A stretch of DNA of 64,000 nucleotides from Aphelocoma coerulescens (taxonomy: Eukaryota > Chordata > Aves > Passeriformes > Corvidae): NCBI RefSeq assembly GCF_041296385.1, contig NC_091014.1:15661578-15725577 (forward strand). Direction: 5' to 3'. The notes beneath the pieces are model-generated. The model was not told where the DNA came from and ran no database searches. It worked only from the letters and a program-made list of their open reading frames with translations. Shown piece after piece: positions 12,501 to 27,500 of the stretch (position 1 is its first letter; every line of letters starts with the position of its first letter). The position numbers and the translations under genes were made by a program.

Positions 12501-15500
12501 TTTACTTTATGAATTCATTTTTTGCAAATTCAAATATCCAAGCACATCCTGTAGCTCTAACTGTAACTAATACAAATTAGAACACTATAAAAATTATCAT
12601 AGTAACTACCACCAAATCTTGTTATTCCCAGTTCAGTACATCCATTTCAGATGGTTAGTTCAAGCAGTACTGCATTGTGCCAGAAGAATTTACTAAGTTT
12701 CTTTATGTCTATCATTTCTGCTGTAAGCACATTCATTTAGGGGGGAAAAAAAAGAGAATAATAATTTAAAAAAAGAAGAAAAACTTGCTTTAGATTTCCA
12801 AAAGGAATCAGAGGCCCACTTGTCAGTAACATGTTATGAAAGTAACTGGTATATGACAATAATATGCATACATTTATGAGATCTATTTCTCAGTATAGAT
12901 ACATACTGGTCTCATAAATAATTATAAAACCTTCCCTGCGTTAGGTTTTATGTACTTGGATGGCTCAATAAACTGATGATAAAACAATGCTTTCTCACCT
13001 AGAGAATGGTAATTAACTGCTAGGATTTTCCTTTCTACCTAGCCAGTGGTTTTCAATGTGCAGTCTGCAAACCACTTGAGATCCATAACCATTTCAAAGG
13101 ATTCTGTGAAAGTTATCTAATAAAAGCAGGCCAACTGTCAGTAGGCTTAAATACTCTACTCAGGGGTCCACATCTCCACTGAAAAATTTTGAGGGGTTCT
13201 GCAAATTGAAAAAAGTTAGGAAACCATGTTAGGGACATGATCAGGAGTAAAGAAATCTTGAAAACTGTCATGCACATGCTTAAGTTTCTACACAATTTGC
13301 TCCACTGAAGTCAACAGGACTGCTCAAATCTCCTGTGTTAAGCAAGAAAGTGGTATTTGCTGGGCTGTATTCCTTATTCATGTGATTTTTCAACAAATGC
13401 TGCTCTTGACGAAATTCAAACATGTGATAAATATTTAAACAGGCACACAAAGAGAGCACACTCTTTTCACGTCTCCTGCTCCAAAAAGTAGCAATTGCAA
13501 CACATAAACTGGCAGAGAACTCTTTTATTTCCTTGTACTTTTTACACTAGCCAACAATAACTTTTTCAAAGCAAGGAATAACTTCCTACTTATCACAACA
13601 TACTACTCTAATCACATGGAGTATTGTATTCATTCAACAGTACACTAAATCCTCTTTAATATTTTTGCAATAACTTTCTGCTGAATGAAAAAGAAAAGAT
13701 AACTGAAGTCCCTTACCATTCTGTTGTGACAAAATTGCCAAGGTACTAGCAGCAGCCTGAAACACTTCTTTTGAAGAGGAGTGCATCAGCATGGAGAGCA
13801 TCACTGCTCTGTCTATTGGGAACCTTTCAGAGAGAAACAAATCACTGTACATTGACTGTATTACAGCAGTTACTTCATAATTGCAGTTCAGTTTCCTAAA
13901 AAGGTATTATGTAACATAATGAAAATTTCAGATGATTGCTCTTGATTTCTAATATTTTTCCAGAGCAACAGCTGACAGAAAACCCTTTGTAACCTAGGCA
14001 ACTTTGTCTAGTCTGAATCTCACTGAATTGCTTTGGAACCATGCTTTCCAAGTGACCTGAGGTCCAGAAAGTGGTATAAACAGGCTGGCAAAAATTGAGT
14101 GACTAAAATTTTAAGGAACTCTGAGAAATAGTTTAAGTAAAATGGAAATCTGTGTCTTATCCATGCCTTGTAGATTCTCCCTAATGAGGCAGCATTCTCT
14201 CTACAATGCCTTTTCATCTGATTTGTAAGAAAATGAGTACTGCTTTTCTACACTCCTTACATGCTAGGTATCTTAATCTTGTCTGTTTTCCTAATTCTTA
14301 TATTCTTTATCCCTGTAGCAACTGAAGACAAAATCCCTTATGAACTGTAAAAATTAGCTCTAATAGGCTGTGTTCTGACCCTTCATTAAAACACTAGCAG
14401 ATTTTCCTGAATCAAGGTTAACACACTTTGGAAGACACTTTCCCAGGTTTGGTTGATCATCATGCATTTCATCTACTACAAAAGTAAAAATAATTGAAAA
14501 GTGAAACGTCAGATGGCCTAATAATAGGCACTCATTTTTTTCATTTCTAAAAATCCAGTTTAAGACAACACTGACTGATTATCTCCATCTCCAATCTTCT
14601 CATGAAGGTTGCGTTGATACAGAAACAGATTTTTCAAAGCCCAGCATGCAGCCTCCTAAATATAAACCAAGACAAAAAGATTAAGAAAATATAGCTTTAG
14701 AAGATTAAAAATATATGAAAAAACTTAAATAGTTTGACTGCTTTTGGGTTCACAAAAGAGGTACAAGGTGCTTTATGTAGAAATAGAACAAAATGTACAC
14801 TGTCACATTCTTTATAGCTGGAATAGGCCTGAGTTACAAACATGTGACAATCTCATTATTTGATTTTCATTTTGGTATCTATTTTAGGCCAAGATTAATT
14901 CTTCTGCTGATGGGCCTGTGTTTGGCTGTTAGATACAGAGGAGGTATGTAAACAACAATCTTTGCATGGCCAAAGTTACAGGCAATAAGCCTCATCTTAA
15001 CTACCTACATTTGATCCAAAGAAGTAGCTAAAATCTCTTGAGATGAACAAAGATAAGAAAGGCAAGAAAGGTAAGATTTATTCTAAATCTAATCCAGACC
15101 TTAAGGTCTTTTTTTGCCTACGGATATATATGAGAAAAGCATGTGGCTAAACATTTTATTAAATACATAATACAGTCTTTCCATATTCCCATCATCCAGA
15201 AATTCTCACCAGCACATCTGTATTTTTTCGGTGTAGTTCTAATGCTTTGTAACATGCTTCCAACCAGCATAACTTTTCTTCCTCCTCCTCTTCCTTTCTT
15301 TCCTCTAAATCCCGGTTTAAGAATATCGTTTCAGCTTGAAATATAAAATATTTACAATAAATTCTTACTGTGAAAACAAAACACCTATGTCTCAACTTTT
15401 CTGTAGTCATGGAGGCACTCACACTGGCAGTGTTGAAAATCAGTGGGAACATAAGCCTTTTCTGGGAAGGGAGAAATCTTTTGACATAAACTCTAAGACA

Positions 15501-18500
15501 GACTTGAAAAATGTCTTCAAGGTTATAAAAGGAGTTAAAAACTTAAGTGTAATGTAGTAAATGAGTCACATAATTACAGATCAGTCTAAGCTTTGGCTCT
15601 GAGAAGACCTGCATGTACCTCTTTTTGTTGTGTATTTACATACAGAGTACCACAGACATAAAATATAACTGTGAATCATTTGCATGGAACCACTTATTAC
15701 AGAGCCATCTAACACTCTGAAGCAATGCCGTTAAAAAACAAAATGCAAATTGCAGTTGCTAAGAGAGAAATATCTGGTCCCAGAAAGTGCAACAGAATTT
15801 GAAATATATCATTTTATACCTGTGATTTTTCAGCAATTAATGGGAAGAAAAAGATACCAACACTGAGCATAATATTTGAGGTATAATGGAATATGTACTG
15901 AATTCTAATCTTTGCTATTTTGGAGACTCTTAAACAGCATTTCTACTGACTTTTATATGGAATAATAACTCAAAGACAAAGAGGATCAGATTCTTAGCTT
16001 TTTGACATTAGCTAACTAATTTTTGTCTGAACTGTACTCAAGGAAAAGTTTAAATCTTTTAATTGATTTCAGAACTCAAGCACAAGCATTGATTTTGTGG
16101 TGCTATCAACTGCCACAATACAAGTACTGTCATACCTGGCAAACACAACATCAAATCAGTGTTGTTATCACTGGAGACTTTATGTTAAGAAGGGATTATC
16201 CAAGATTTGTCTATGAATAACCAGTATGCTCTGTTCAGATCTGTCAACATAACTTACCAGCTCTGAACACTGTGCAAATGTTTGGTGTATGATATGAATA
16301 CAGACTTATCACAGTGAAACAGTAAACTGTAATCATGTAGGAAATCCAGCTTTGTTGAAGCTGTCCTACCTGAGCCTTTGGTGTTAAAGAAATGGAGTTT
16401 GAAATTATTACAGGAAATCACTAGAACAAAAAAAATAACAAGTAGGCAGAGATTTACTCACTTAGAAGAGCTAAACAACTGAGAGCTGCAGCTTGTAACT
16501 TCGCGTTTTCAGGATATGTTGTAACAGCCTTCACAATGACTTCTGGAACCTTATGTAATACAAGGATATTGAAAAAATTTCCTGAAAACAGATAAAATAT
16601 CAAATTAATATAAACACATATCTAGAGCTCTACATTTAACATAAATTTCTTGGCACACAATGCACAAACTTTGTAGCAAACATTGGTTTTCTTATTACAG
16701 GGCTTGACAACAAAATTTTGTTTGTTGAAAGAAGAGGTTAAGGATAAAAAACAGTTGGGATCTACATTCTTTGCGGACCTTTTAAATTTTTTTTTTTTAC
16801 AAAAGGCAGAGGTTCTATGCAAAATGAAACACACACTGTCATCAAAATAAGAAAAATACAGTTGGTGTATCACTTGCAGACTTCCTGCCAGGAAGCAAAT
16901 GCCATTCTGGTCCTGAATTTCTGCAATGATTTGATTTATCCTATGATGCAAGTAATTTAACCCTGGTTTACTCTCTGGTTTTGCCCTCCTCATTAAATAA
17001 ATCAAGGCCGACATTATAAATACAGAATAGATTCCTTCTGGAGTAGAAGGAAGCCTTTTGATTATAAATATATTTAAAGCATAACAATTATTATAAGCTG
17101 TACAGTATTTTATGTTACAGGTTGAATATAAGGCACTTTTCAAAAAGCAAGCAAATTCAAATAACTTCCTTGTTTGTTGTAAAAACCTGTATCATAAGTT
17201 AGAAACTAATAGAGCAGAAAATAATAGAGCAACACTCACTTTGTCAAATATGGTTTGATAGCTATGGTTTCTATTTTGATATTCAATTTTATTTAAATCT
17301 TGATTAGCAAAAATGAGAATCAGAGTAGCAACATGAAAGATCAGTAGTGTGGTCATGTTATATCAGCACTGCTGTTTCTTAATGTATTTTAATGGAAAAG
17401 GTATGTTTCTGTAACTATATTACCTAAATAAATTAATAATCTTAGGCTATGTGATGAGTACTTCTGTTGCACTTGTGGCTGGCCTAACAGGTATCAGCCA
17501 GTTAAAATTCCAAAGACAGTCAAATCTAGGATAGTCATTACCAGATTAGGAAGAATGCAGGATGGTGTTTTTGGAAGCTAATAGATGCTGACTTTACCAT
17601 TTCACTGCCACTTAACATAGGTTTAGGAAGACAGTGTCCATCAAAATAACCTGGGAAGAAACACTGGCTATATATATGGAAAGATTCCAGACTATTTCCA
17701 GGAGCACATAGCAATTTCACATCTGTCCCCATAACTGTGATGCTGTGAACACTTCTTCCATAACTCTACTATATCTTTATTAAGATGAGGGGCTCAAAGA
17801 AGAAATGGATCTTGTGGCTGCTTTCCTGCCACTCTGTTGTTGGTCAGCATAAACACATGGCAAACATCTCATTGAAACCAGGCTGCTTGCACTCAGGGCA
17901 AGATCAGGACTGTCACTGAAGTTGCTGTGTCCCCACAAGTGCTTGGTTTCCCTGCCTATCTTCAGTTAGCCTTGCACAGCAAACCATTCAAGGTTAGCAT
18001 CACCTCTTGCCAAAAACCCCTGCAATTACAACCTTAGCAGCCACCATATTTTCTTGAAAATTGTATTTGTCTTTCTGAAGGGGAATGGGAAGTTGCTCTG
18101 GGTTGCACTCAGGTCTGATCTGTATTTTCTACAATATCTGCACAAAGAAGTGGAAACAGATGGTGAAAGGATGGGAACAACTTGATTATGGGGAGTCATG
18201 CACTGGTACCAGCATCTGCAGTAGCTTCAGGCCACCACCTGCAAAAATTGGGAAGTCTATCTCTTGATTAAAAAGAACCAGCCATGGAATGAGGGCTGCT
18301 CAGGCAGCTGCTCACAGTGGGTTTGTATGCAGCAGGGGGAAAAACATATTTATTTTTATTTGAACTTCCTATTATGTGGTTTTTGGCAACTGCTCAAATG
18401 GGTTTATTATAGTTGCAAGTATGAGAACAGAGCTGCTAGAGGCACAACTTTTTGCCACTGACATTATTTCTCTTGATGTAAAATCAGCCCATTTTAGCCC

Positions 18501-21500
18501 ACACAACCAAAGCACTTCTGCTCGAGTCAAGGCAAGTCCAGAACTCAGTGATTCATTCACTGCTGCAGCACAGGGGGGCCCCAAGACAGGCACCATCACT
18601 ATCAGGAATGCAGCACAGGTATCTGAAGATAAATGCATTGTAAGGAGGAAAACTAGAGTTTTAGAGAATACTTTTCAACTAATTCTGTAGCACCAGTTGT
18701 TTCCCCACACATTCACCACTGGTACTTCACAAAATGAAATTTCTAAGTAATTTTCTTCTTTTCTACAGTAACTTTATACAGAATCGGACCTACTGATTTC
18801 CCTTTCTCATATAGTGCTTCTCACTCTTTTTTGTCTCATTACTTCCCACTAACTTGAGTCTTTTATGGCAGCTTCTCATTGTTATCTATATTTACCACAT
18901 AAGGACAGCATATTGACTGTGGCCAGGGTTACCTCAATATGTTTGCATCATTAGACACAAGGATCTGACACAAGGATACACCACCCTGAGGATTAACTGG
19001 AATAGCACTTGCTGCTTGTAACGCTCCCAGTTAACTCCAACTCTCACACAGTCAGAATAAACTGAGTATAAACAACTTTGTGAACTTACCCAATGTAAGC
19101 TTGTGCAACAAACAGCAACTCACTTCCTGAACTGTTTCACTATTGGGGAAACTTTTCATCATTTCCACTATAACATTGTAGCAGCGAACATTTCCAGACA
19201 TAAGCACTTCAACATTGCTGGCTAAAGAAAGAAACAGAAACAAAAACGGCTTCTTAAGAGAGAGGAGAAAAAAGAAGTTGACTGGATTCTAATTCAGACT
19301 TTAGTTAAATAGATTTATTTAGAAAACTGTGACTATATTTCAGGTTTTCCCTTGCACTTGAAAGGTGGCTTTATTTCTTGGTATGGCCATAAAGGACATT
19401 AATGACTATGAACATTTGGAAATAATTCATTAAGTTCAAAGTTCAGATTAACATTTATGGTTTTCTTTCATTCTGTTTCAGGCCATGTAACAGAAACCTC
19501 CTCCCAAACCAATATTAGGTAGCTTTTTTCTTAAATGTGAACAAATTGTTTTATAAATACTAAATCAATCTTATAAATGGTGCTTCTAACATGACTGTGA
19601 TCAAGAACACATTTCACCGTATTTCAGTAATATTCCTGGGGAATACAATTAAGAAACAATTTAGAATTTTTTTCTTATGAAATCTATTCTGTAGTAATTT
19701 ATTTGATTCAATCATGTATTTCTGAGTTTTCCTTCTTTTTTTAGGGGGAAAGTTAGGAAGTTATTATTTTCATATGAATTAGCTTTACAGTACACCTGTT
19801 GTGTACTGAGGGTACTGAGATTTTCATCTAACATTCCTGCAATATTTTGAAAGTCATTGCAAACCCTGTATTTCACAGAATCACAGAAGGTTTATGTTGG
19901 AAGGCCGGGCTAAAAGGTCACCATGTCCAACCCACGTGTTCAAGCAGGGCTGCCTAGAGCAGGTTGTTGGCTTCTGAGTATTTCCAAGGATAGAAACTTC
20001 ACAGCCCCTCCAAGAAAACTGTGCCAGTGCCTGGTCACTCTCACCCTGTTTACTGTTTATTACTCAGGCCAGACACAGAAACCAACAGGACAATCACATG
20101 AGCCCGTATGAAGACAGAATGCATCCATTCCTACTGAGGACAGAGTGATCCCACCCACAGTAATTTCAGGCAAAACAGCATCATGGTAGCTAAAACACAG
20201 TGTGTGAAAGCATCCTTGTAGTATTTCTATCCAGGGTATGAGACAGAATATGAACCCAAGAAATCTTGGCCAAAATCCTGGCCCAAATGAATGAAAGGGA
20301 GTCCTGTCACTGACTCCAAGGGAGTTAGCATTACTCTGCTGAGGTCTATAAATTTTCTTAATTGTTCTTTCAACAGCTTGGCTTCCCTGGATACAACACA
20401 AGATAATATTCACAACTGTATTATTAAAGATAATTAGCCTTTTTTAAAGAGCAGCAAATCTTCAAAATAATACATCTCTAAATATTAAATAATTATAACC
20501 TACTAGGTGAAAAAGCAAGCTCTGAGTGGGAAGCATTTCCAAAGCACTCTATTTGATAGTGAAGGAATGTACCTTTCACAATTCTTTAATATGACAGCCA
20601 TTTATCATGTCATTCTCAACTGAAAACACACATTCCACAAGACAGTATTGTATCACTTCACAGTAAGTTACGATTTCAAAGGTGATACTTATGAGTATAG
20701 TAAAACACTCAGAAGATTCCAAAAGTGAGCACTACAAAGAACTGCATGTTGAAATCCTGCAAAATCCAAGCAATGGCACATCTGCAGGAATCACCGTTTC
20801 CCAGAACAAGTTAGAGAAAAAGAGTTGGAACAGATCAAATTTAATCTTAACCACCAAAACTTTGTCACCTAGGTTCTCTCAACAATTGATGAAGAGATCT
20901 GAGCACTCTGTATGGTGATTCATCCCAACTGTAACAGGAACCTGGTTTAGGGTTAGGTAAATTTCTTCTTGAGGTGACTGTTTCTCCCTACTAAACAGAG
21001 GACAAGCCCGGCTGGCTCCCTATGCCTGCCATTTAGATGGGTTAACACTCTGTGATCCATCACTCCACTTTGGAGGACAGTCAGCAGCAAAGCATTTTTC
21101 TCATGCCACAAATACTACTGAGATTTAAGAGTGCTTGTACAGAACTGGAATAAACACTTATCCTACAGGTTTTTATTATGTGAGCCACAACAAAGTCTAA
21201 ATATGTATTAATGAAAGAAGGCATAGTGAGGTACTCATTTGGAATAGAGACTTGAACTTCAGGGTATGGGGAGACATTTTACTACTGAATAAGTTACAGT
21301 GTGTACTTACACTGAATTATCTTCTTTAGGCTGGCCTTAAAGGAATATATTTTGTTGAGTTCTCAAAGGATGTCACAAACCAAGAGTATGAATACTGGCT
21401 TTGCACATTCATGTTTTTCTGGCTGTTTTCAATTTTTCATATTAGAAATTAGAGTATTAAATACCTACTTTAGAGCAGGTCTTTTTCATGCCTTTCTGTT

Positions 21501-24500
21501 GTTGCAATTCCTTGGCTATAAAGGATTTCCAACTTCGTATACGTATTTACTGTTTTGAAAAGCACTTAAAATCCAGTATCCTCATCCCTAGAAAACAGCA
21601 GTAACTTCTGGGCTAGGGTAAAATTATTTCTGACTCAAGGAATACTAAACTTTTTAAACATAAACTAGAACAGCAAGAAGTTTGAGAAACAGGAACTAGA
21701 TAGCTTGGAGTCTGATGAAATGTGGGACACGCAAGTCTAGTTCTTGTTTATTGGGCATACATAGGGCCAGCATGGTTCCTACAGAGCCAAACAGGATGTA
21801 TGAGCAAGGTTTTGTAAGTAAACACTTTTGCAGGAGATACAACATTATGCACCTCATGAAAGACATGAAGAGCAGAACCCCGCTCTATGCTTCCCAAAAT
21901 TTTATCAGCAGGAAGCTGATAAAAAGCTGCCTCTGTGTCAACAAGATCAAATTGCTGCCAACAAATTGATACAAAACATCAAACACATTTCTCAGGATCT
22001 GGTTTTGTGTAGAACAGGGATTGCTGTTATCAGAAGACAAGAGATAACAAAGACATTTTCTTCCAGTCTTACTGCACAACACCTGAGGACACTGTAAGAT
22101 GATCACATGCACAGTTCTACCAATGCTTGCCATTTCAGACACCACTAAATGACCACTGTGGGTGTCTGATATCTTTTACCCAGGCCTGGCCACTGAGTTT
22201 GTACGGGCAATTTTCCCCTTGTGGAACAGACTTTGCCAAGAATATTCTTTACCTGCTACCCACACTCATTGAAGATTTATTTAGTCAATAAATGCATCTT
22301 ACTTTTCAAGTATTAAAAGATGACAGGGCATGGTCTTGAACTTCAGTCTATAAAACTATGATAAAGCATCTTTGTTACTGCTTACTCCAAGAGGAAGAAA
22401 GTATTTTTCTGTTATTCAGGAGAGATTTCTGCGTTAAAGGTTAAATAAAAAAAAATCCCATTAAAAAAAAAAAGTATTTCCCTGTTGCTGCCCGTTCCGA
22501 GCTTCCCTTCCCCCTCCCCAAGACAAGCCAGGACTTGCCTTTGCCATGTGCTCTGAACTCCTTTGTTCCAAGTATGGGCAAAACCAAATGTAACTCAAAC
22601 TCTTTAGCAGTGTCTGATTGGCCGCTCACCCCGGGTCCGCCCACGGTCCTCCCCTTTCCCCTTCTCCCAATAAAAGAAGGGCCCAAGAGGGGGCCCGTGC
22701 TCTTTGGCTCTGCAATCCTTCTGCGAACATCTGTGTGCTTCTGTTTCCATTTGAAAGCTTCTAATTGTGGGAATTAGGCAAGCTGAAAGCTACATTTCTC
22801 CCTCTTTGCTTCTACTGGTGGTATCAGCTTTGCAGTTACCATTTGCTGCTGTTAGAGCTACTGAAATGCTGGATTGCCCGTGCTACCTCTCTAGGCTGCT
22901 CGAGGCTTTCTAAGGCATTGAACTACGAGCCTAGCCGGTAAAAGTGCTGTGATTATCTCCACATTTCCCAAAGAAAACAGGAAGGTGATTTGTCTGGCAA
23001 CTCCCAAACAGTTCTCAATGATTTTTTGCAATCACATAAAGATTACTTTTTACAATCACAGAAAGTGTGAGCTGATGCACACTGTGGGAGAAAAGGAATT
23101 GAAAATAAATTCTAATAATACACTTACTTGGACCAGCTAAGGAATGTAATGAATAAAGTGCAGGAAGAATCACCTCTTCTTTCTCTGGAAACTCTTTAAA
23201 TACTTTCAGTATGATCATATGATCTTTGCTTTCAACAAATTCAGTCAGCTGCTCTTCTGGAACTAAATTGAAAGGCAAGAGATACAGTATGTTTTGAGGA
23301 AATAATTCTTATCCTGGTACATCATGAGAAAAGACAACTGTTTTTATCAAGTTTCCTTATATTTATTTTCTATGTTTCACAGAAAGTAAAGTACACTCCA
23401 TACACATCATCTTTCATGAGTATGGCTTTTTAAACTAAAAACTGAGCTACTTTGTGAACACATTTTTCTAGCTTGCACTTTATGTAATTGAGTTTTGACT
23501 TTCAAATGCTTCCTTGTGAATCAGTATTTCAAAAGTCTTTTAGCCTTTTTCACAGAATGAAATTTAGATAGCCCAAACCAAGACAGTATATAAGCTAGGG
23601 AAAAGTTAAGCATACAGTGAAAAAAAAAAAAAAAAAGGAATGCCATTTTGCATACTCAGTGATTTAATTTAATTTTTCTTCCTTTTTTTTTTTTTTAAAT
23701 AATGGACTTTTTTCCATAAAGCCATGCTTTCATAGTATCTTACCTTAATGGCTTAAGGTTTTTCCATTCCTGGCCCCTGTTATTCATACTGACATAACTG
23801 TGTGGCTGTGCAATGAACCAGATATGGGAACTGACCCAGGATGAGAAAGAGCACCTTTTAAATTTCACAAGCAGAATCATATTCTGAATCTGGCTCAAGA
23901 TAAGGCTAGGCAAATGTCCACATAACAATAACTGACAAGGTGACTCAGAAGTAGAAAAAAAGGAGGCAGGAGCAACCTAGGAACTTGTCACATCGGTGCT
24001 GCCATCAAGAAGAAGATATGCAGGTCTGTCCCGGCAGCCAGATCTGTGAAAATCTGGCACTTATAAAAAACATGCACAGAAAATGTAAGAAGTTCAGACT
24101 TTTGTGGAGACTGAAGAGAAAATACAGCAGGGGGAAAGTATTTAGGGACAGGAAGAGGGGAAGGAACAGAGAAGATAATTCCAAGCACACATGTGGGAGA
24201 AAGACTTAAAAAAACCAGTATAAAATGGTGCTGAAAAGAACCAATCCGAAGAACTGCAGACTATCTTTGAAGCAAAGGAGTACAGCAGAGTGATAGCATT
24301 TCTCAATATTTATTTTGAATCAAGAAACTCAATTCAAAGCCAGAGGGCTACAACATGGGGACTTCTGGCCATGACATGCACAGTTCCTGAGATGTCTGCA
24401 AAAATTCAATATATGGTGACTTCATTTTTCAGAATAAATGGGAATATTGTATGGATATATGATCACTTTTTAGTATTGTCAGAGTAAAAAGCAGAACCAA

Positions 24501-27500
24501 ATATTTTTCTGAAGTACATTTTGCTTGATTTTAGAACTGTTCACATTCCTAAAATGTACCAGTCTTTAAATACACAATCCTGTTTTTGAGAATTAAAATC
24601 AAATGCCACTATTCTTTCTTCCACTTACTGATCAATGTTAAATCCCATCTTTCCAGTTAACTCTGGAGTTAGAAATGAAGGGACATTTTGATTTTTTAAA
24701 AGATGTCATATTCATTGTTCTAATTTAGAAAATTTGTGATACTGCTTGGAAAGTCTGTTTTGTGCCAGTTCATTTAAAGAACAGACAATACACAAATCAA
24801 TCTGGAATGCAAAAATTCATTTATTGCATTTAAATAAATATCTGCCATCCCTCCCAACCTATACCTTTTTCTAATGCAATAAACTACAAGATTAAATACC
24901 TTTCTCAAAAAGTTTGTGTAATGCTTTACATCCATGCTGCTGGATCTCTTCATTTTTAGGGAAGGTGTGCATGGCATTAAATACCAAGGAAAACACATCC
25001 ACCTCTTCTTCCAAGAGCAGGAAAGCAATTATATCTGAACAGCAGAAGAGATGACATGTTGCACTGATTATTTCTCAACATTTTCATTGAAACACTGTAA
25101 AATCCAAAATTCTTTAATACTGCCCTTAAAATTTACTCTGACAGTTCAAATCCAGCTTTGTATAACCCGTGGCAAAATTCTCTCTAAAGGTAGCATTTCA
25201 CAATAGAACTGATGTTCTAAAACTTTACTGCTAAAAGACAGCTCATACCTACCTGGGAAAAAAGATGCAAAATAGTACTCTTATTATTTTGTATACAAAT
25301 ACAAATGACAAGTGACTTCACGGAGTAAAACAGAGAGAAAAATCCAGTCTGCCATGTACAGTCACACATTTTATATCAGTTCTGTGTTTTAAAGGTTTAG
25401 ACGAAATAGGAAAATAAAGCACACAATACCTGACATGAGGAGTAGATTTAATGCTTTTAGTCCTATTACTGAAAGATTTATATTTCCTTTGTGGACTGTA
25501 AGCATTTTAAGAATCTGCCTAAAAATTAAAAACAAAAAAAAAAAGGGAAAAAAGAGTTATAGCTAAAGAAATATTGACACGTCTTATCAAACATTTACTT
25601 TGAGAACAGAAGTAGTTACAGAAATTAGCAAACCCTTAAAAAGCTCTCAATTAATTTTTTAAAAACCTTTTATTTCAATTTATGTTTTTTCAAGTCACCA
25701 ATGAAGTAATATTGGAATTTTTACTACAGTCATACTTCATTAAAATACTGATGTATAATTTATCCAATTTACTTTTGGTTTTAGTTAGTTATGTGAATTA
25801 ATTCTGCAGAGTCATTCAGGAGGTGGTTCCTCTCCAGAGCACCGGGCTGTGGAGCACCACAGAGTGTGGACTGCACAGCACTGCTCTGCTTGCTGCAAGA
25901 GCTCATTACACTGAACAATCAAGTGTTTGGTGGAAGAGAAGTAGCAGTTTCCCAGCTGAAAAACTTAAACAGCATCTTGATGTACTCTACCCTAAGTTTC
26001 AGTCATACAGCATTTACATGATGCTGGACAAATTAAACAAATTAACAAACTGTTAAAAAGAAACAGTTCCTAGACTCCCAGTTGCACACTCCTTACTTTC
26101 TGTATGTCTGTTCTGACTTGTTAAACAGAGAGAGCCAAACAATGCCAAATACTGCAAAATCCAGGTCATGTATCAAATTGGGCACCTAAAAATTGGTAGA
26201 TACTTTTAACATATTTTACTCAAACTACTATCTGTAAAGCAGTGACTAAAAATCTGTAACACCTCTTTAAAAAAAAAAAAAATTAAAGCATTGATTTCAC
26301 ACTGAATGAAGCATATCTCAAGGGGGGGTGGAACTGTAATTAAAAACTAAATTAAAATGCATAGACTTACACACAAAAGAAAAACCAAATAAAGAAACTT
26401 TTTTTAAACTTTTTATTATTTTATACAGCTGGACTCTGCAATTTTAATAATCCTCAAATGTGAATCCTTGCATGTATAATATCCAATAAAACTGAATTGT
26501 GCAGTAGTTTGTGATAAATTAGTTGATATTCTTGACCTGTCTTGAAAAACATAAGCAGCACTTGAAGTTTCATCCAAATTTCATACCCCAGCTCTGGCAA
26601 TGATGCTTTTTGCCTTACTGAAGTCTAAATTTATAAGCTGGAATGAATGTATCACTGTTTTCCATTCATACTATGATGCTGCTAGTTTCTCTCTCCTCTG
26701 TTATAGCACTGATGTTGTAGCTATGATGACCAAAGTAGACATGAGAGGCAAAATCTGATAGGAGTAATAACATCCTTTACCTTTAGAAAATTCCCTCCCA
26801 TATACCCTCCCATTTCAAATATAACATGAAGAAGGATGTAAAACTTTCTAAACCTCTTCTGCTGTAGGAGAGTTTAACATAAGAGATTCAAAACATCTCG
26901 TGAAGTCTCTTTAAGCTTGTAGAAAGAATGCAAATACACTGAAGGAAATTCTCTTTCTCTTCACAGTAATAGCGACTATTTAATTATTTACCACACTGTC
27001 TGTCAAGAACACCTGAATCAACAGCAAACTACCATTTGTAAACATGACTGCAGCATAGTCAAGTTGGGTCATAGCTGAGAGACAAATGAAATAAATGCTT
27101 TTTCTATATTCAGATTCCTATTCTCCTAAAATAGTTACACACACAAAAGGGAAAATCTCTTGCAAAAAAAAGAGAACTTTTCCTCTCTATTGTAACTGTT
27201 TCCTGCCTTCCTGTAAACAGCAAGTATTCATTATGGGGTTGATTCACTGCAATTCTAGTCCACTTCATGCACAAGGAACATGAGATATAATTTAGCTGGC
27301 TTGCTCTGCCTTTGGCACTGACAGAAACATTGAGCCCACTCCCCCACTAAGAATAAATCTCTCCACAGCAAGGAAAACTATCAACATGTCAGACAGGGAT
27401 ACACAGTTGGCTAAAATATTGGTAGTGAGAAGGAATCATGTACAGCAATGCTATCATCAGATCCTTAGTGAAGTTTGAGTTTGAAAGGGATGCTTTGTTA

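Larger units (their letters stand above)
19222..23127 (-). other. LRRK2 intron 6
   Basis: 3.9 kb; holds the CR1 fragment at 19873-20055 and the solo LTR at 22483-22963. The rest is unique. Confidence 0.9.

Noticed and set aside
14560..14576. Read-through of exon 10 past GTCAGT to a stop (short LRRK2 isoform)
   Set aside because: The donor gives perfect phase and homology with exon 11; a truncated isoform has no support.
18376..18690. 104-codon plus-strand frame inside intron 7
   Set aside because: No homology known, antisense in an intron, no splice or promoter context.
23620..23696. A17 and T14 runs as a possible retroposon tail
   Set aside because: No element body or target duplication was found next to either run.
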